Part shown: positions 1 to 9,310 of the stretch, piece by piece
How the letters are laid out: the number at the start of each line of letters is the position of its first letter
How positions within the stretch are numbered: position 1 is the first letter of the stretch
Origin: Marinobacter sp.
Lineage (GTDB): Bacteria > Pseudomonadota > Gammaproteobacteria > Pseudomonadales > Oleiphilaceae
DNA length: 50,255 nucleotides
NCBI GenBank assembly: GCA_014762755.1
Contig: JABURI010000258.1
Coordinates: forward strand, 1 to 50,255
Direction of reading: 5' to 3'
The notes under the pieces: generated by a model
What the model was told of the DNA's origin: nothing
Databases searched by the model: none
The model's input: the letters and a program-made list of their open reading frames with translations, nothing else
Made by a program: the position numbers and the translations under genes

Positions 1-54
1 TTAAAATCTCTCGGCCGCAAGGCCGTGCCGGTTCGATTCCGGCTCCGGGCACCA
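1..54 (+). tRNA. tRNA-Leu (UAA), 3' part, cut by the window edge
   Basis: The first bases read as the anticodon loop TTAAAA followed by the 3' anticodon stem (TCTCTCGG), a long variable arm (GGCCGCAAGGCC), a T arm with GGTTCGATTCC, the acceptor 3' strand and an encoded CCA. The long variable arm marks a class II tRNA, and UAA in the loop gives leucine. The same arrangement is known in E. coli leuZ. The D arm and 5' acceptor strand lie outside the window, so the anticodon frame rests on the 3' half only. Confidence 0.9.
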
Positions 55-66
55 TAACCCTGTCGC

Positions 67-939
67 TTAAACTACCCGCGCTTTTCGATACCGTTTCACC
101 TCGATCCAACCGTGTACAGCCAGCGCGGAAAAGACGATCACTCCGCCAATCAGGCTGAGCTTCGGCGGCACTTCATCCAGGAACAGCCAGACCAGAAAAG
201 ACCCCAACACCGTCTCCAGCAACAGCATCAGGCTCACTTCCGCCGCAGGTATGTACCGGGGGCCGATCTGGATCAGGATGCAGGCCATGGGCAGAAAGAC
301 CAGGCACAGCAGGCCAATGAAAAAGGCGTCTCTTGCTGAGAGAAGCTCCGCGCCGCCCATGAATGCCGCGACAATGGCCAATGCCAATGCCCCAAACATC
401 AGCATCACGCTCATGTCGCAGTCAGGCCGCGAGCGGGCGACGTTTAGGTTAGAGGCGAGGGCAGTGGCGGCTATGCCGGCCATGATCAGCCCGAGAGGGT
501 CGCCCTTGCCCAGTTCGCCGACCGCCATGAAGGTGGCGCCTGTCACGCACACCAGAATCACAATCCAGGTTCTCCAGGGCAGGGTTTCTTTCCATATCAG
601 CCAGGCGATCAGTGCGGCGATGACCGGGGCGGTGTTGAGGATAACCAGCACATTGCCGGCGGCCGTGTTCTTCATGCCCACGACAAAGCCCAGGGTACTG
701 ACCGCGAAGGCTCCGGCGCAGAAAAGGCCTTTCCAGCCGCAGCGCCTGATTTCTGTTGTCAGCCGGTCGCGGTATCTCAGCCAGCTGATCAGCCAGAAGC
801 TGAAGGCCAGCAGAAGTCCCCGCCAGAATAGGAATACGATCGGTGGTACGGAGCTAATTTTTACCAGCAGCGCGTCCGGGACAATGAACAGTACGCCCAG
901 GGCGGCAATGGTCAGGCCTTTGATGCGGGTGGTCTGCAA
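67..939 (-). CDS. EamA/DMT-family membrane transporter
   Basis: This is a 290-residue, almost wholly hydrophobic protein with about ten predicted membrane segments, arranged as two EamA repeats of five helices. Family members export metabolites or amino acids across the inner membrane; the substrate cannot be read from sequence. A conserved-looking segment follows the third helix (GNVLVILNTAPVIAALIAWL), typical of the first EamA repeat. The start codon is TTG at 939, preceded by AAGGGAG at a normal distance; no later methionine would keep the first helix. It lies directly downstream of the upstream minus-strand pair and ends just after the tRNA gene. The family is clear, the function unknown. 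Confidence 0.85.
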   Translation of the reverse strand: MQTTRIKGLTIAALGVLFIVPDALLVKISSVPPIVFLFWRGLLLAFSFWLISWLRYRDRLTTEIRRCGWKGLFCAGAFAVSTLGFVVGMKNTAAGNVLVILNTAPVIAALIAWLIWKETLPWRTWIVILVCVTGATFMAVGELGKGDPLGLIMAGIAATALASNLNVARSRPDCDMSVMLMFGALALAIVAAFMGGAELLSARDAFFIGLLCLVFLPMACILIQIGPRYIPAAEVSLMLLLETVLGSFLVWLFLDEVPPKLSLIGGVIVFSALAVHGWIEVKRYRKARVV

Positions 940-972
940 GAGGCGACTCCCTTCTGCCCTTCGGTATGGTCG

Positions 973-1533
973 TTAACCACCGACAGGGGATTTCCCTGCA
1001 AGTGCGCGGGCGCATTTCTCAAAGAGTCCCGCTTCAAAGAACTCCAGCTCAGAGCCGTACTCGGCAACAAAAAGCTGCCCGCCGGACTCGACGATGCCAC
1101 ACTCGATCATCAGGTTATCCGCCAGATCAAAATCTTCAATGGCGTGGCCCAGATCGTCATGGCTCCGATTACCCGCCCTGTGACGATAGGTCAGGGGGCT
1201 GAGGCTGTAGCCAATGGCCTGTTTGCCCTGGCCAATCATATAACCGACCTCGAAGACGGTGCCGGGATCGGCGCTGATGCCGCGGAAGGGGGTCAGATTA
1301 GCGATGATGGCACCACAGCTGTCCATCAGCTCGCGGTTGGCCCGGTATATCCGGAATCCGTGTTGTTGCGACGATTCTGTATCCCCGAAGTCGAGCGCGG
1401 TATCGAGAGGATCCACGCCTTCCCAGCCGTGCTCCCGGAGAATCCGTTTTTTCTCGGCAACGATGGTCTGGTGTTCCGCTGCCGGAAAAAAGACCTCCGG
1501 GCCGGCCAGGTAGACGCGCTTGGGTTGGGTCAT
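973..1533 (-). CDS. Nucleoside 2-deoxyribosyltransferase family protein
   Basis: The 186-residue product begins with YLAGPEVFF, the N-terminal strand-loop of nucleoside 2-deoxyribosyltransferases. It contains ANLTPFRG and GTVFEVGYMIGQGK, where the glutamate of FEVGY matches the catalytic nucleophile of the family. Known members transfer deoxyribose between bases or hydrolyse nucleosides and 5'-nucleotides; which activity applies here is not visible. It is cytosolic, with no signal or membrane segment. Its ATG overlaps the stop of the preceding small membrane-protein gene by 4 bp, so the two are probably co-transcribed and translationally coupled. Confidence 0.85.
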   Translation of the reverse strand: MTQPKRVYLAGPEVFFPAAEHQTIVAEKKRILREHGWEGVDPLDTALDFGDTESSQQHGFRIYRANRELMDSCGAIIANLTPFRGISADPGTVFEVGYMIGQGKQAIGYSLSPLTYRHRAGNRSHDDLGHAIEDFDLADNLMIECGIVESGGQLFVAEYGSELEFFEAGLFEKCARALAGKSPVGG

Positions 1534-1673
1534 GGATTGTCCTGTTCTGGCAGTGGCTGAATGCTGTTGATGTCGCCTGTGGGCGTTTGCGGCTCGTCTT
1601 TGATGACAACTAAGATGCCGCCGCCGATGATGGCGATGGCCACGATGATCCTGAGGATAAGCGATTTGGACAT
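1530..1673 (-). CDS. Small single-span membrane protein, unknown function
   Basis: This 47-residue protein has a short basic start (MSKSLILR), one hydrophobic helix (about residues 5-23) and a polar, proline-rich tail. The ORF track gives a longer 84-residue version, but GAGGAG lies 6 bases before the ATG at 1673 and the upstream extension looks non-coding, so the short form is preferred. It overlaps the start of the deoxyribosyltransferase-like gene by 4 bp. I do not recognise the family; it may be a small inner-membrane accessory protein. Confidence 0.6.
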   Translation of the reverse strand: MSKSLILRIIVAIAIIGGGILVVIKDEPQTPTGDINSIQPLPEQDNP

Positions 1674-1859
1674 CGGGGTCTCCTCACTGGTTGTTGAATA
1701 AGTCCTGTTATAGACGTGCGGACGTATGGCGCAATTGCAACCGCCCTTGATGCCTGGGGTGAGCATTGACCTGAATCCGACCAAAGTCCCTTCGACAGAG
1801 CTCCACTCCTGGCTGATACTGAATCAAAAGAATGACAACACGTTCAGGAGGTTAATGTC

Positions 1860-2651
1860 ATGACGGATAATAGCGATGCGCTGGTCACGCACTACGCGGA
1901 AAACGGAATCACCACGCTGACGCTGAACCAACCGGAGCGCCGCAACAGCCTGTCGGTAGCCATGCTGGAAGCACTTTCGGAGGAGCTTGAGCGGGTAGCG
2001 GATGATCCGGAAACACGGGTCGTGGTGCTGGCTGCACGGGGTAACGTGTTCTGCGCGGGTCACGATCTCAAGGAAATCCGGGATCAGTTCGACAGTCATG
2101 ACTTCCAGCTGGGCCTGTTCAACCTGTGCAGCAAGGTGATGCAGCAGATCGTGAACCTGCCCAAGCCGGTGATTGCCCGTGTCGCAGGTGTTGCGACGGC
2201 GGCTGGTTGCCAGCTGGTGGCATCCTGTGATCTGGCGGTGGCCGCGGATACGGCGCGTTTTGCCACGCCTGGCGTGAATATCGGGCTGTTCTGTTCCACC
2301 CCGATGGTGGCGCTCTCCCGTAATGTCTCCCGCAAGCATGCCATGGAGATGCTGCTGACCGGCGAGCTGGTCAGTGCACCCAGGGCTGAGCAGATGGGGC
2401 TGGTCAATCGTGTGGTGGACGAGCAGGTTCTGGATGAGACGGTCTACCGGATGGCGCGCACCATCGCGGAGAAATCCGGCCACACCCTGAAAATCGGCAA
2501 GAGCGCGTTCTACCAGCAGCTGGAAATGCCTTTGGCAGAGGCTTACGAATACACCTCAAAGGTGATGGCGGAGAATATGCAGGCCAACGACGCCCAGGAA
2601 GGTATCTGCGCGTTCCTGGAGAAGCGCAAACCCGAGTGGCAGGACAGCTAG
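1860..2651 (+). CDS. Enoyl-CoA hydratase/isomerase family protein (ECHDC3-like)
   Basis: The 263-residue protein has the crotonase fold signatures: the first oxyanion-hole segment GNVFCAGHDLKEI (about residues 61-73) and the second around ATAAGCQLVASCDLAVAA. The segment GVNIGLFCSTPMVALSR replaces the usual stretch carrying a catalytic glutamate in true enoyl-CoA hydratases and matches the ECHDC3-like branch. The reaction is therefore uncertain: CoA-thioester binding is well supported, hydration is not. The start at 1860 follows AGGAGGTTAATGTC; a nearer ATG at 1855 runs straight into a stop. Its stop codon overlaps that of the convergent DUF192 gene in the palindrome CTAG. Confidence 0.88.
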   Translation: MTDNSDALVTHYAENGITTLTLNQPERRNSLSVAMLEALSEELERVADDPETRVVVLAARGNVFCAGHDLKEIRDQFDSHDFQLGLFNLCSKVMQQIVNLPKPVIARVAGVATAAGCQLVASCDLAVAADTARFATPGVNIGLFCSTPMVALSRNVSRKHAMEMLLTGELVSAPRAEQMGLVNRVVDEQVLDETVYRMARTIAEKSGHTLKIGKSAFYQQLEMPLAEAYEYTSKVMAENMQANDAQEGICAFLEKRKPEWQDS

Positions 2652-3148
2652 TCTTCCGTCGGGCACTTCTCCCCGTTGAAAATCAGCCGGTCGCCCGCCT
2701 CGATGCCATTGGCGAGGTAGAACCCGGCGTTCATTTCCACCGCGGACCAGTAATGCACGCCGGCCGGGTAGATCGGGCAGTTCCGGCCCTGTGAGGCCGA
2801 GCAGGGCACCATGGCTCGGATATTGCCAATGGTCCCTTTCTGGTCCAGAAAGGCAATATCCAGGGGGATCAGGGTCCGGTACATCCAGAAACCGTTCCTC
2901 GGTTCCCTCTCTTCCTCGTACTGGAAGAGCATACCGTGATCTGGCGGCAGCTCAGTCCTTCCCATGAGTCCTACCTGCCTTTGCTCCGGCGTGCTGGCCA
3001 CTTCCAGGACAACCGGAACAGAGCCTGAATCGGTCATAAAGCACGCGTTGGTCACGGGCAGGCCGGACTGGGCCGGGGTGGCGCTGACGCCGCACCCGGT
3101 AATCAGGGCGAGCGTCACCCAGAGGCAGGCTGTTCTGAACGCCGCCAT
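2648..3148 (-). CDS. DUF192 family lipoprotein
   Basis: Starting at 3148 gives 166 residues with a hydrophobic signal ending in LITGC, a likely lipobox, so the protein should be a periplasm-facing lipoprotein. The body holds DUF192 features: EVASTPEQRQVGLMGR, GMLFQYEEE, FWMYRTLIPLDIAFLD and AVEMNAGF. DUF192 proteins are small beta-rich proteins of unknown role. The ORF track start at 3202 adds 18 residues that lie inside the upstream permease gene; the 3148 start forms a TGATG stop-start overlap with that permease, so it is preferred. The gene is the last in a minus-strand ATPase-permease-DUF192 operon. Confidence 0.88.
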   Translation of the reverse strand: MAAFRTACLWVTLALITGCGVSATPAQSGLPVTNACFMTDSGSVPVVLEVASTPEQRQVGLMGRTELPPDHGMLFQYEEEREPRNGFWMYRTLIPLDIAFLDQKGTIGNIRAMVPCSASQGRNCPIYPAGVHYWSAVEMNAGFYLANGIEAGDRLIFNGEKCPTED

Positions 3149-3909
3149 CACGAACGCAGCCGGTAGCCGGTCTTGAAGATCCACCAGACGGCGGTCATGC
3201 ACAGCGCGAGGAACACCATGGTCATGCCCACACTGATCGCTATATGTACATCCGACACCCCGTAGAACGCCCAGCGGAAGCCGCTGATCAGGTAGACCAC
3301 CGGGTTGAACAGGCTGATGGTCTGCCAGATCTCCGGCAGCATGTCGATGGAATAGAAAGTACCCCCGAGGAAGACCAGCGGCGTGACGATCATCATGGGT
3401 ACGATCTGCAGTTTCTCGAAGCCATCGGCCCAGATGCCGATGATGAAGCCGAACAGGCTGAAGGTGATGGAGGTGAGCACCAGGAACGAGAGCATCCAGA
3501 AGGGATGCAGTACGTCATAGTCGACGAACAGTTTGGCGGTGGCCAGGATGATCAGACCGAGGATCACCGACTTGCTCGCGGCGGCGCCGACATAGCCGAT
3601 CACCACCTCCACGTAGGAAACGGGCGCGGACAGCACCTCGTAGATGGTGCCCGAGAACTTGGGCATGTAGATGCCGAAAGATGCGTTGGAAATGCTCTGC
3701 ATCAGCAGGGAAAGCATCACTAGGCCCGGGATGATGTAGGCGCCGTAGCTAATGTTGTCGATATCGCCCATGCGCGAGCCGATGGCGGAGCCAAAGACGA
3801 CGAAGTATAGGCAGGTGGAAATTACCGGTGACAGCACGCTCTGCATCACCGTGCGCTTCATCCGGGCCATTTCGAATTTGTAGATTGCGCGGATACCGTA
3901 AAGGTTCAT
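3148..3909 (-). CDS. ABC-2 type transporter permease
   Basis: A 253-residue membrane protein with about six predicted helices. It opens with [24 protein letters not shown], the amphipathic entry helix typical of ABC-2 permeases, and has a late loop [22 protein letters not shown] that matches the YadH/NodJ-like family. Such permeases pair with a separate ATPase to export lipids, polysaccharide or drugs; the substrate is not known here. The ATPase gene lies 21 bp upstream on the same strand, and the DUF192 gene overlaps its stop. Confidence 0.9.
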   Translation of the reverse strand: MNLYGIRAIYKFEMARMKRTVMQSVLSPVISTCLYFVVFGSAIGSRMGDIDNISYGAYIIPGLVMLSLLMQSISNASFGIYMPKFSGTIYEVLSAPVSYVEVVIGYVGAAASKSVILGLIILATAKLFVDYDVLHPFWMLSFLVLTSITFSLFGFIIGIWADGFEKLQIVPMMIVTPLVFLGGTFYSIDMLPEIWQTISLFNPVVYLISGFRWAFYGVSDVHIAISVGMTMVFLALCMTAVWWIFKTGYRLRS

Positions 3910-3930
3910 TCGATTCTCCGTCAGGTCGGT

Positions 3931-4851
<921 letters not shown>

Positions 4852-4986
4852 GGGCGTGTCCTGTGTCAGAGGTTGGGTTCATAAGTTAGGAGGCGCAGTA
4901 TTTTCTCACGACTGGCGTCAGTTTAGAAACCTTTGCCTCGGCAGGGGAAATCCCCATAATGCGCCTTTGGCAAAAAGAGGTGGGTA

Positions 4987-5445
4987 ATGATACGGGCGAT
5001 TGCAGTTACAGGTTTGATTATCGGGTTGGTGGCACTGTTGGTGTTCGGACCCCGTTACCTGAGTTCTCCCGGGCCCGACGAGGTGTCAGGCTCTGATCAG
5101 CCCCGGTGTGATCTGCTGGAACGGGATTGCCAGTGGGAAGGGGCAGAAGGTACCTGGTTGGTCGAACTGGAGCCCATGGGCGAAGGGGACCAGGGCACCG
5201 AGTTCCAGATCACTGTGAAAGCCCCCGAGGCCCCGGACCGTTTCCTGGCGGTGTTGCGGGGTGAATCCATGTACATGGGTGAATACCCGATTCCCCTGCA
5301 GCACCAGGAAGGTGAGACCTGGACCGCGCGCTTTACCGCGCCGTTCTGCACCACCGGTTCGGAAATGGAATGGCGGATTGATCTTCAGAGCGCGGAAGAA
5401 CCGGTGGGTGGCAACCCGATGAAGCTCACGTTCCGGGCCCGCTAA
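4987..5445 (+). CDS. Membrane-anchored hypothetical protein
   Basis: The 152-residue product has one N-terminal membrane helix (about residues 4-22, VTGLIIGLVALLVFGP) followed by a soluble domain that would face the periplasm. The domain has three or four cysteines (CDLLERDC, FCTTGSE) and alternates short hydrophobic strands, suggesting a small disulfide-linked beta domain. The ATG follows AAGAGGTGGGTA. It stands alone between a divergent ABC operon and a convergent unknown gene. I do not recognise a family. Confidence 0.75.
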   Translation: MIRAIAVTGLIIGLVALLVFGPRYLSSPGPDEVSGSDQPRCDLLERDCQWEGAEGTWLVELEPMGEGDQGTEFQITVKAPEAPDRFLAVLRGESMYMGEYPIPLQHQEGETWTARFTAPFCTTGSEMEWRIDLQSAEEPVGGNPMKLTFRAR

Positions 5446-5455
5446 GACTCATCAC

Positions 5456-6019
5456 CTAGATGAACGTGTGGCCCGCCACTAATTCGCACAGTCCGGATTG
5501 ATTGGGCACGTAATTGTGTTCGCGCCAGTGCCTGGCGCCTTCAAGGCCACCTCGGAAGCAGGCAAGGTAGATGCCGCTGGCCGTCAGTTCCTCGATGACG
5601 GAGAGGGCGTCCGCGCGGGAGATTCCGATCTTACGGTTGATGATGTGTGCAACCAGACCCGCGAGAGTTCCGGAGTGCCGGTCGGATTGGCTGCACAGGG
5701 CACAACCGGCACCATAGAGCCAGGCCGTCGCGCAGGAGCCTACGATGGCTGCCATTTCCGGCCCGTTCAATCCTTTTTTCCGGCACTCCCGCTCCTGCAG
5801 GGCAGCCAGGATGTGAAGCTGGGTAAAAAGTTCGGTGTGGTATCGGCTGTTCGAAGCCTTGGCCGCTCCGGGGGCGTTGTTTGCAGGAGACCCGGTTAGT
5901 TCATCACCGGCACCCTCGACCAGAAAACCTTCCCGTGACACCCGGAACATTTGAACCCCGAGCAAGAGCAAAAGCGCAAACAAACCCGCCTGCGTGAACG
6001 GCACCAGCCAATACGACAT
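5456..6019 (-). CDS. Hypothetical protein with N-terminal membrane helix
   Basis: From the methionine at 6019 this is 187 residues: one N-terminal helix (WLVPFTQAGLFALLLLLGVQMF), a low-complexity linker rich in Ala, Ser and Asn, then a soluble helical domain with several cysteines (ECRKKG, GSCAT, GAGCALCSQ, YLACF). The ORF track start at 6091 adds 24 residues before the helix; a GGTGG lies upstream of 6019, and I prefer the shorter form, but this is not certain. No family recognised. It is convergent with the preceding plus-strand gene, 10 bp apart. Confidence 0.65.
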   Translation of the reverse strand: MSYWLVPFTQAGLFALLLLLGVQMFRVSREGFLVEGAGDELTGSPANNAPGAAKASNSRYHTELFTQLHILAALQERECRKKGLNGPEMAAIVGSCATAWLYGAGCALCSQSDRHSGTLAGLVAHIINRKIGISRADALSVIEELTASGIYLACFRGGLEGARHWREHNYVPNQSGLCELVAGHTFI

Positions 6020-6158
6020 ATTCTCGACCACCCTGATTGATCTCCCTGAACGAAACGATTGTAACAATCTGTAACGACCGAGAACTGCCAACGGTTCAGC
6101 AATTTATCGCGGGAAGGACCACCGGGTTACCAACTTGTGACGCTGGTCTCAGGCGGCG

Positions 6159-7625
6159 TCAGCAGGTGGGCATGGTCTGGAGGGCAAGCTTGCGGCGGAT
6201 ATAACGCCCGAGGGCATCGACCCCGATGTTGAGCAGTGCCGTAATCAGGATAAGCACCATGGCGCGGTCGAACCGGATGTTCTGGATGGCACTGTCCACG
6301 TAGAAGCCAAGGGTGTAGATACCGAGGATACCCAGGATGGCGGTTTCCCGCATGATGATTTCCCAGCGGTAGAACAGGAAGGCCAGGAACGAACGGTACA
6401 CCCGGGGAACCAGTTCCCAGGTGTAGCGATTGAAACCGGTGGTTGCGTCCGGGCGCAGCCGCAGGGTGTTGGTCTGACGGCCGATCAGGTGACCGATGAT
6501 GCCGCCGTTGTGCAGCGCCAGGGCGACCACCGCCGGCAGCATTGAGGGGCCCCAGAGCTGCAGCAGTATGTACGCCAGAATGTATTCCGGGGTTGAACGG
6601 GCAATCACCAGAAACACGTGGCCGCTGGTTCGGCGCACCGGTCCGCCGAAATGATTGGAAATCAACGGGAACGCCAGCAATGCCAGGATCCCGGTGGCCA
6701 CCAGGGCAATCTGTGTGAGCAGGACCGTGTTCCAGATCCCCGGTAGGGCTTCGTTTACCATCAGGTCATTGAGCCAGGGCACCAGCCCTGCGATACCCTC
6801 GCCACTGCGAAGAGGTTCAGGGACTATGTCTTCAGTGAAGAAGCGCTCTACGTTGCCCCAGACAATTGGCAGGCCCTCACCCAGAAAGAACGGTGCCGCC
6901 AGGATGTAGACAGGGAGCAGTTTCGGGCGGACCCATAGCGGAATCGTAGCGATAAGGACATAGAACAGGATCAGCATCGCCCCGGCGTCGGAGTACAGCC
7001 CCTGGGAAAAGGAAGACTCCAGGTAGAAACCCAGGGTGGGCAGGCCGACGAAGCCAAGGATGGCGCTGGAGCGCAGGCCACACTCCAGGCGATAGGCGGT
7101 ATAGGTCCGCAGCTGCTCCCAGCAATCCGGTATTCGGGCGTAAAGGAACGCCGCAACCATGCCAGTGCCCGGCGGTAGCAGGCGTCTTGGCTCAGGGTCG
7201 GCTTCTTCCAGGATCTCCGAGTAGACCTTGGCAAAAATACCGGAATAGGGAATGGCGATAGCCAGAACCCCGGTCAGCGGGTGAAACCCGAAGAACTGCA
7301 AAAAGATCAGTGCCCAGAACAGCTCATGGATGGCCCGGATAAAGGCGCAGAAAACGCGCACCGGGAGGAATCGGTAGACCAGCGCCAGCAGGAAACCAAA
7401 GAAACTGCCCAGTGCCACCCCCACGAAGGCAAACGCTACGGTACGCAGCAGGGCGGTCAGCAATCCCTCGGAGCTGAAGAAGTTGGGCGTGACCACGCCC
7501 AGGAAGAAATTACCCAGATCCCGCCAGGGATTGGAGGCGGTGATGGCGATATCCGCAAACAGCAGTCCGAGGGTCGCGACAGCGACAAATATCAGGCTTG
7601 CTCTGACCGTTGGATAGGAAAACAT
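6159..7625 (-). CDS. Tandem-fused PhnE-type ABC permease, putative selenium oxyanion importer
   Basis: The 488-residue membrane protein contains two PhnE-like permease units in one chain. Both units show the same order of motifs: the helix after LLTALLRTVAF / IWNTVLLTQIAL, the coupling-loop region, and a closing ILGFVGLPTLGFYLESS / ILGILGIYTLGFYVDSA. Usual PhnE proteins carry one unit of about 260-280 residues and dimerise; this fusion supplies both halves. The start at 7625 leaves 16 bp after the ATPase stop and follows GGCGGATCC; the track's longer start would run into the ATPase gene. It is the last gene of the binding protein-ATPase-permease operon. Phosphonate or phosphite uptake is the alternative, but selenium genes lie alongside. 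Confidence 0.85.
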   Translation of the reverse strand: MFSYPTVRASLIFVAVATLGLLFADIAITASNPWRDLGNFFLGVVTPNFFSSEGLLTALLRTVAFAFVGVALGSFFGFLLALVYRFLPVRVFCAFIRAIHELFWALIFLQFFGFHPLTGVLAIAIPYSGIFAKVYSEILEEADPEPRRLLPPGTGMVAAFLYARIPDCWEQLRTYTAYRLECGLRSSAILGFVGLPTLGFYLESSFSQGLYSDAGAMLILFYVLIATIPLWVRPKLLPVYILAAPFFLGEGLPIVWGNVERFFTEDIVPEPLRSGEGIAGLVPWLNDLMVNEALPGIWNTVLLTQIALVATGILALLAFPLISNHFGGPVRRTSGHVFLVIARSTPEYILAYILLQLWGPSMLPAVVALALHNGGIIGHLIGRQTNTLRLRPDATTGFNRYTWELVPRVYRSFLAFLFYRWEIIMRETAILGILGIYTLGFYVDSAIQNIRFDRAMVLILITALLNIGVDALGRYIRRKLALQTMPTC

Positions 7626-7641
7626 GGATCCGCCGAAAACC

Positions 7642-8292
7642 TCAGTACAGGGACATGATGTCGGAGGGGGCCAGGCGGTCGCTGGGTTCGTCCAGTTCCA
7701 CCAGGCCATCCTGGATGCCGACAATCCGGTTGCAGTACTGCAGTGCCAGTTCTACATCGTGCAGCGCAATCACGCTGGTGGCAAACCGGTCCCTGAGCAG
7801 CGCCATGACCTGATGCGCCCGGGGCCCGTCCAGTGCCGACACGGGTTCGTCTGCCAGCAGCAGGCTCTCGTTCCGGTAGATCGCCCGTGCAATGGCAACC
7901 CGTTGGCGTTGGCCGCCGGACAGGGACGCCGTAGGAATCCAGAGCTTCTCGGCCATGCCCAGATCGTTGAGCAGGCTTTTCACCGCCGCCCGATCAGCGG
8001 CGAACGGCCGGATCAGCGTGAGGGTGTTATACCAGGTGGGATGTTTGTCCAACTGGCCCATGAATACGTTATGGAAAACGGGCAGGGCGTTGACCAGGCC
8101 CAGTTCCTGGGGAACCAGCGAGGAATTGCGGCCCACCTGTTCATGGATCAGACGAATCAGCGTGGATTTGCCCGCGCCACTCTTACCGACGAGAGCAACC
8201 TTTTCGCCTTCCCGGACACGAAGGGAGAGCGGCCCAAGGACGCGCTCTCCCCCGAATGAGGCCTTGAGGCCCGAGAGATCAAATCCGGACAT
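7642..8292 (-). CDS. PhnC-like ABC ATPase of the putative selenium oxyanion importer
   Basis: This 216-residue ATPase has Walker A GKSGAGKST (about residues 37-45), signature LSGGQRQRVAIARAI, Walker B LLLADEPVSALDG and switch histidine in VIALHDVELAL. It is shorter than typical PhnC (about 250-260 residues), as is usual in this subfamily. Its ATG overlaps the stop of the binding-protein gene (TAATG), so the two are translationally coupled. Context with the fused permease and with selD points to selenate or selenite uptake rather than phosphonate; no C-P lyase or phosphite genes are present. Confidence 0.88.
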   Translation of the reverse strand: MSGFDLSGLKASFGGERVLGPLSLRVREGEKVALVGKSGAGKSTLIRLIHEQVGRNSSLVPQELGLVNALPVFHNVFMGQLDKHPTWYNTLTLIRPFAADRAAVKSLLNDLGMAEKLWIPTASLSGGQRQRVAIARAIYRNESLLLADEPVSALDGPRAHQVMALLRDRFATSVIALHDVELALQYCNRIVGIQDGLVELDEPSDRLAPSDIMSLY

Positions 8293-9167
8293 TAATCAAG
8301 GATTCCGATCTCTTCAGCGGTCTTTTGAATAGGCTCATAGTCTTCGTTGGAAGCAGGAATGAAGCCGGAACGGGGGAAGCTTTCCAGCAGTTCCTTGTCA
8401 TCCAGGGCGAGCAGGGCTTCTTTGACCCTGGCCTTGAAGCCATCGCCGAAGCGCTCATTCACGTCGCCGCGAATGGTCCACTGGTAGTCTGGATAGGCTG
8501 GGGTTTCCCAGATCACCTGAACTGCGTTGGTATCGATGTTGCCGTTCTCCAGTTCTTTTTCCCACACCTGGAAGTTCAGGGCGCCCACTTCATAGGTACC
8601 GGCCTCAACCAGGCGCAGGGTGCGGGTGTGGTTGCCACTGAATCCGACCCGGCCGAAAAAATCTTCGGGGGCCTGATTGAACGTCTCGCGGATATGGAAT
8701 TCCGGCATCAGACGACCGGAGGTGGAGCCTTTGGAGCCAAAGGTGAAGGTCTTCCCCCGGAGCTGTTCTTCCAACTCGGCCAGTTCCTCGACAGGCTCGA
8801 TTCCGGTGCTGGTGTTGGCGATGAAGTAGGTCTGGAAGGCCTCGTCCTCAACGCCCTGGGCAATCGCCTCGGAGCCGGGTACCAGACGACGGGCCTGAAC
8901 GCCGGACAAACCACCGAACCAGGCCAGCTGAACCTGATTATTGCGGAAGGCGGAGACCGCCGCTGCGTAGGATTTTACCGGGATGTAGCGGACTTCAACA
9001 TCCAGTTGCTCCGAGAGGTAGTCGGCTACACCACGGAACCGCTCTACCAGCTTGGTCTCATCCTCATCGGGGATTGCCGTGAATACAAACGTCTCCGCGC
9101 TTACCGAGGCTGCCGTCATGAAAAGAAGGCTGGAAGCCACAAATTTCCGTATCAGATTCAAAGCCAT
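8292..9167 (-). CDS. Periplasmic binding protein, putative selenate ABC transporter (PhnD-like)
   Basis: The 291-residue protein has a clear signal peptide (hydrophobic residues 9-22, cleavage after SVSA) and a type 2 periplasmic-binding fold of the PhnD kind. FTAIPDEDETKLVERF after cleavage and LAWFGGLSGVQARRL near residue 80 are hallmarks I associate with the family named putative selenate ABC transporter periplasmic protein; that name rests on co-occurrence with selD, not on biochemistry. The anion-binding loop is probably GSKGSTSGRL. It heads the importer operon and diverges from the senB-like gene across 143 bp. Confidence 0.85.
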   Translation of the reverse strand: MALNLIRKFVASSLLFMTAASVSAETFVFTAIPDEDETKLVERFRGVADYLSEQLDVEVRYIPVKSYAAAVSAFRNNQVQLAWFGGLSGVQARRLVPGSEAIAQGVEDEAFQTYFIANTSTGIEPVEELAELEEQLRGKTFTFGSKGSTSGRLMPEFHIRETFNQAPEDFFGRVGFSGNHTRTLRLVEAGTYEVGALNFQVWEKELENGNIDTNAVQVIWETPAYPDYQWTIRGDVNERFGDGFKARVKEALLALDDKELLESFPRSGFIPASNEDYEPIQKTAEEIGILD

Positions 9168-9212
9168 TTGAAATCCCTGTTTCGGTTGGTTTGGAGAGGT
9201 GCTCAGGATACC

Positions 9213-9243
9213 TTGATTTACGTTAACTCTGAACAGCTATACG
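9213..9243 (+). promoter_or_regulatory. Possible sigma70-type promoter for the senB-like gene
   Basis: Within the divergent gap between the binding protein and the glycosyltransferase, TTGATT (9213-9218) is followed after 19 bp by TATACG (9238-9243). The spacer is longer than the ideal 17 bp and the -10 box is imperfect, so this is only a candidate. Confidence 0.2.
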
Positions 9244-9310
9244 ATTGGCAGGTTTTATTGGCTCAGCCAAAAATTTCTTTCTTTCAGGTGATTATCAGCA
9301 ATTGCGACCG

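Noticed and set aside
1-54. tRNA-Leu as an integration site for a mobile island
   Set aside because: No integrase, direct repeat of the tRNA end or shift in composition was seen next to it.
6159-9167. Phosphonate (phn) uptake operon
   Set aside because: The proteins are PhnDCE-like, but there is no C-P lyase, phosphonatase or phosphite gene, while selD and a SenB-like gene are adjacent, and the binding-protein motifs fit the putative selenate family.
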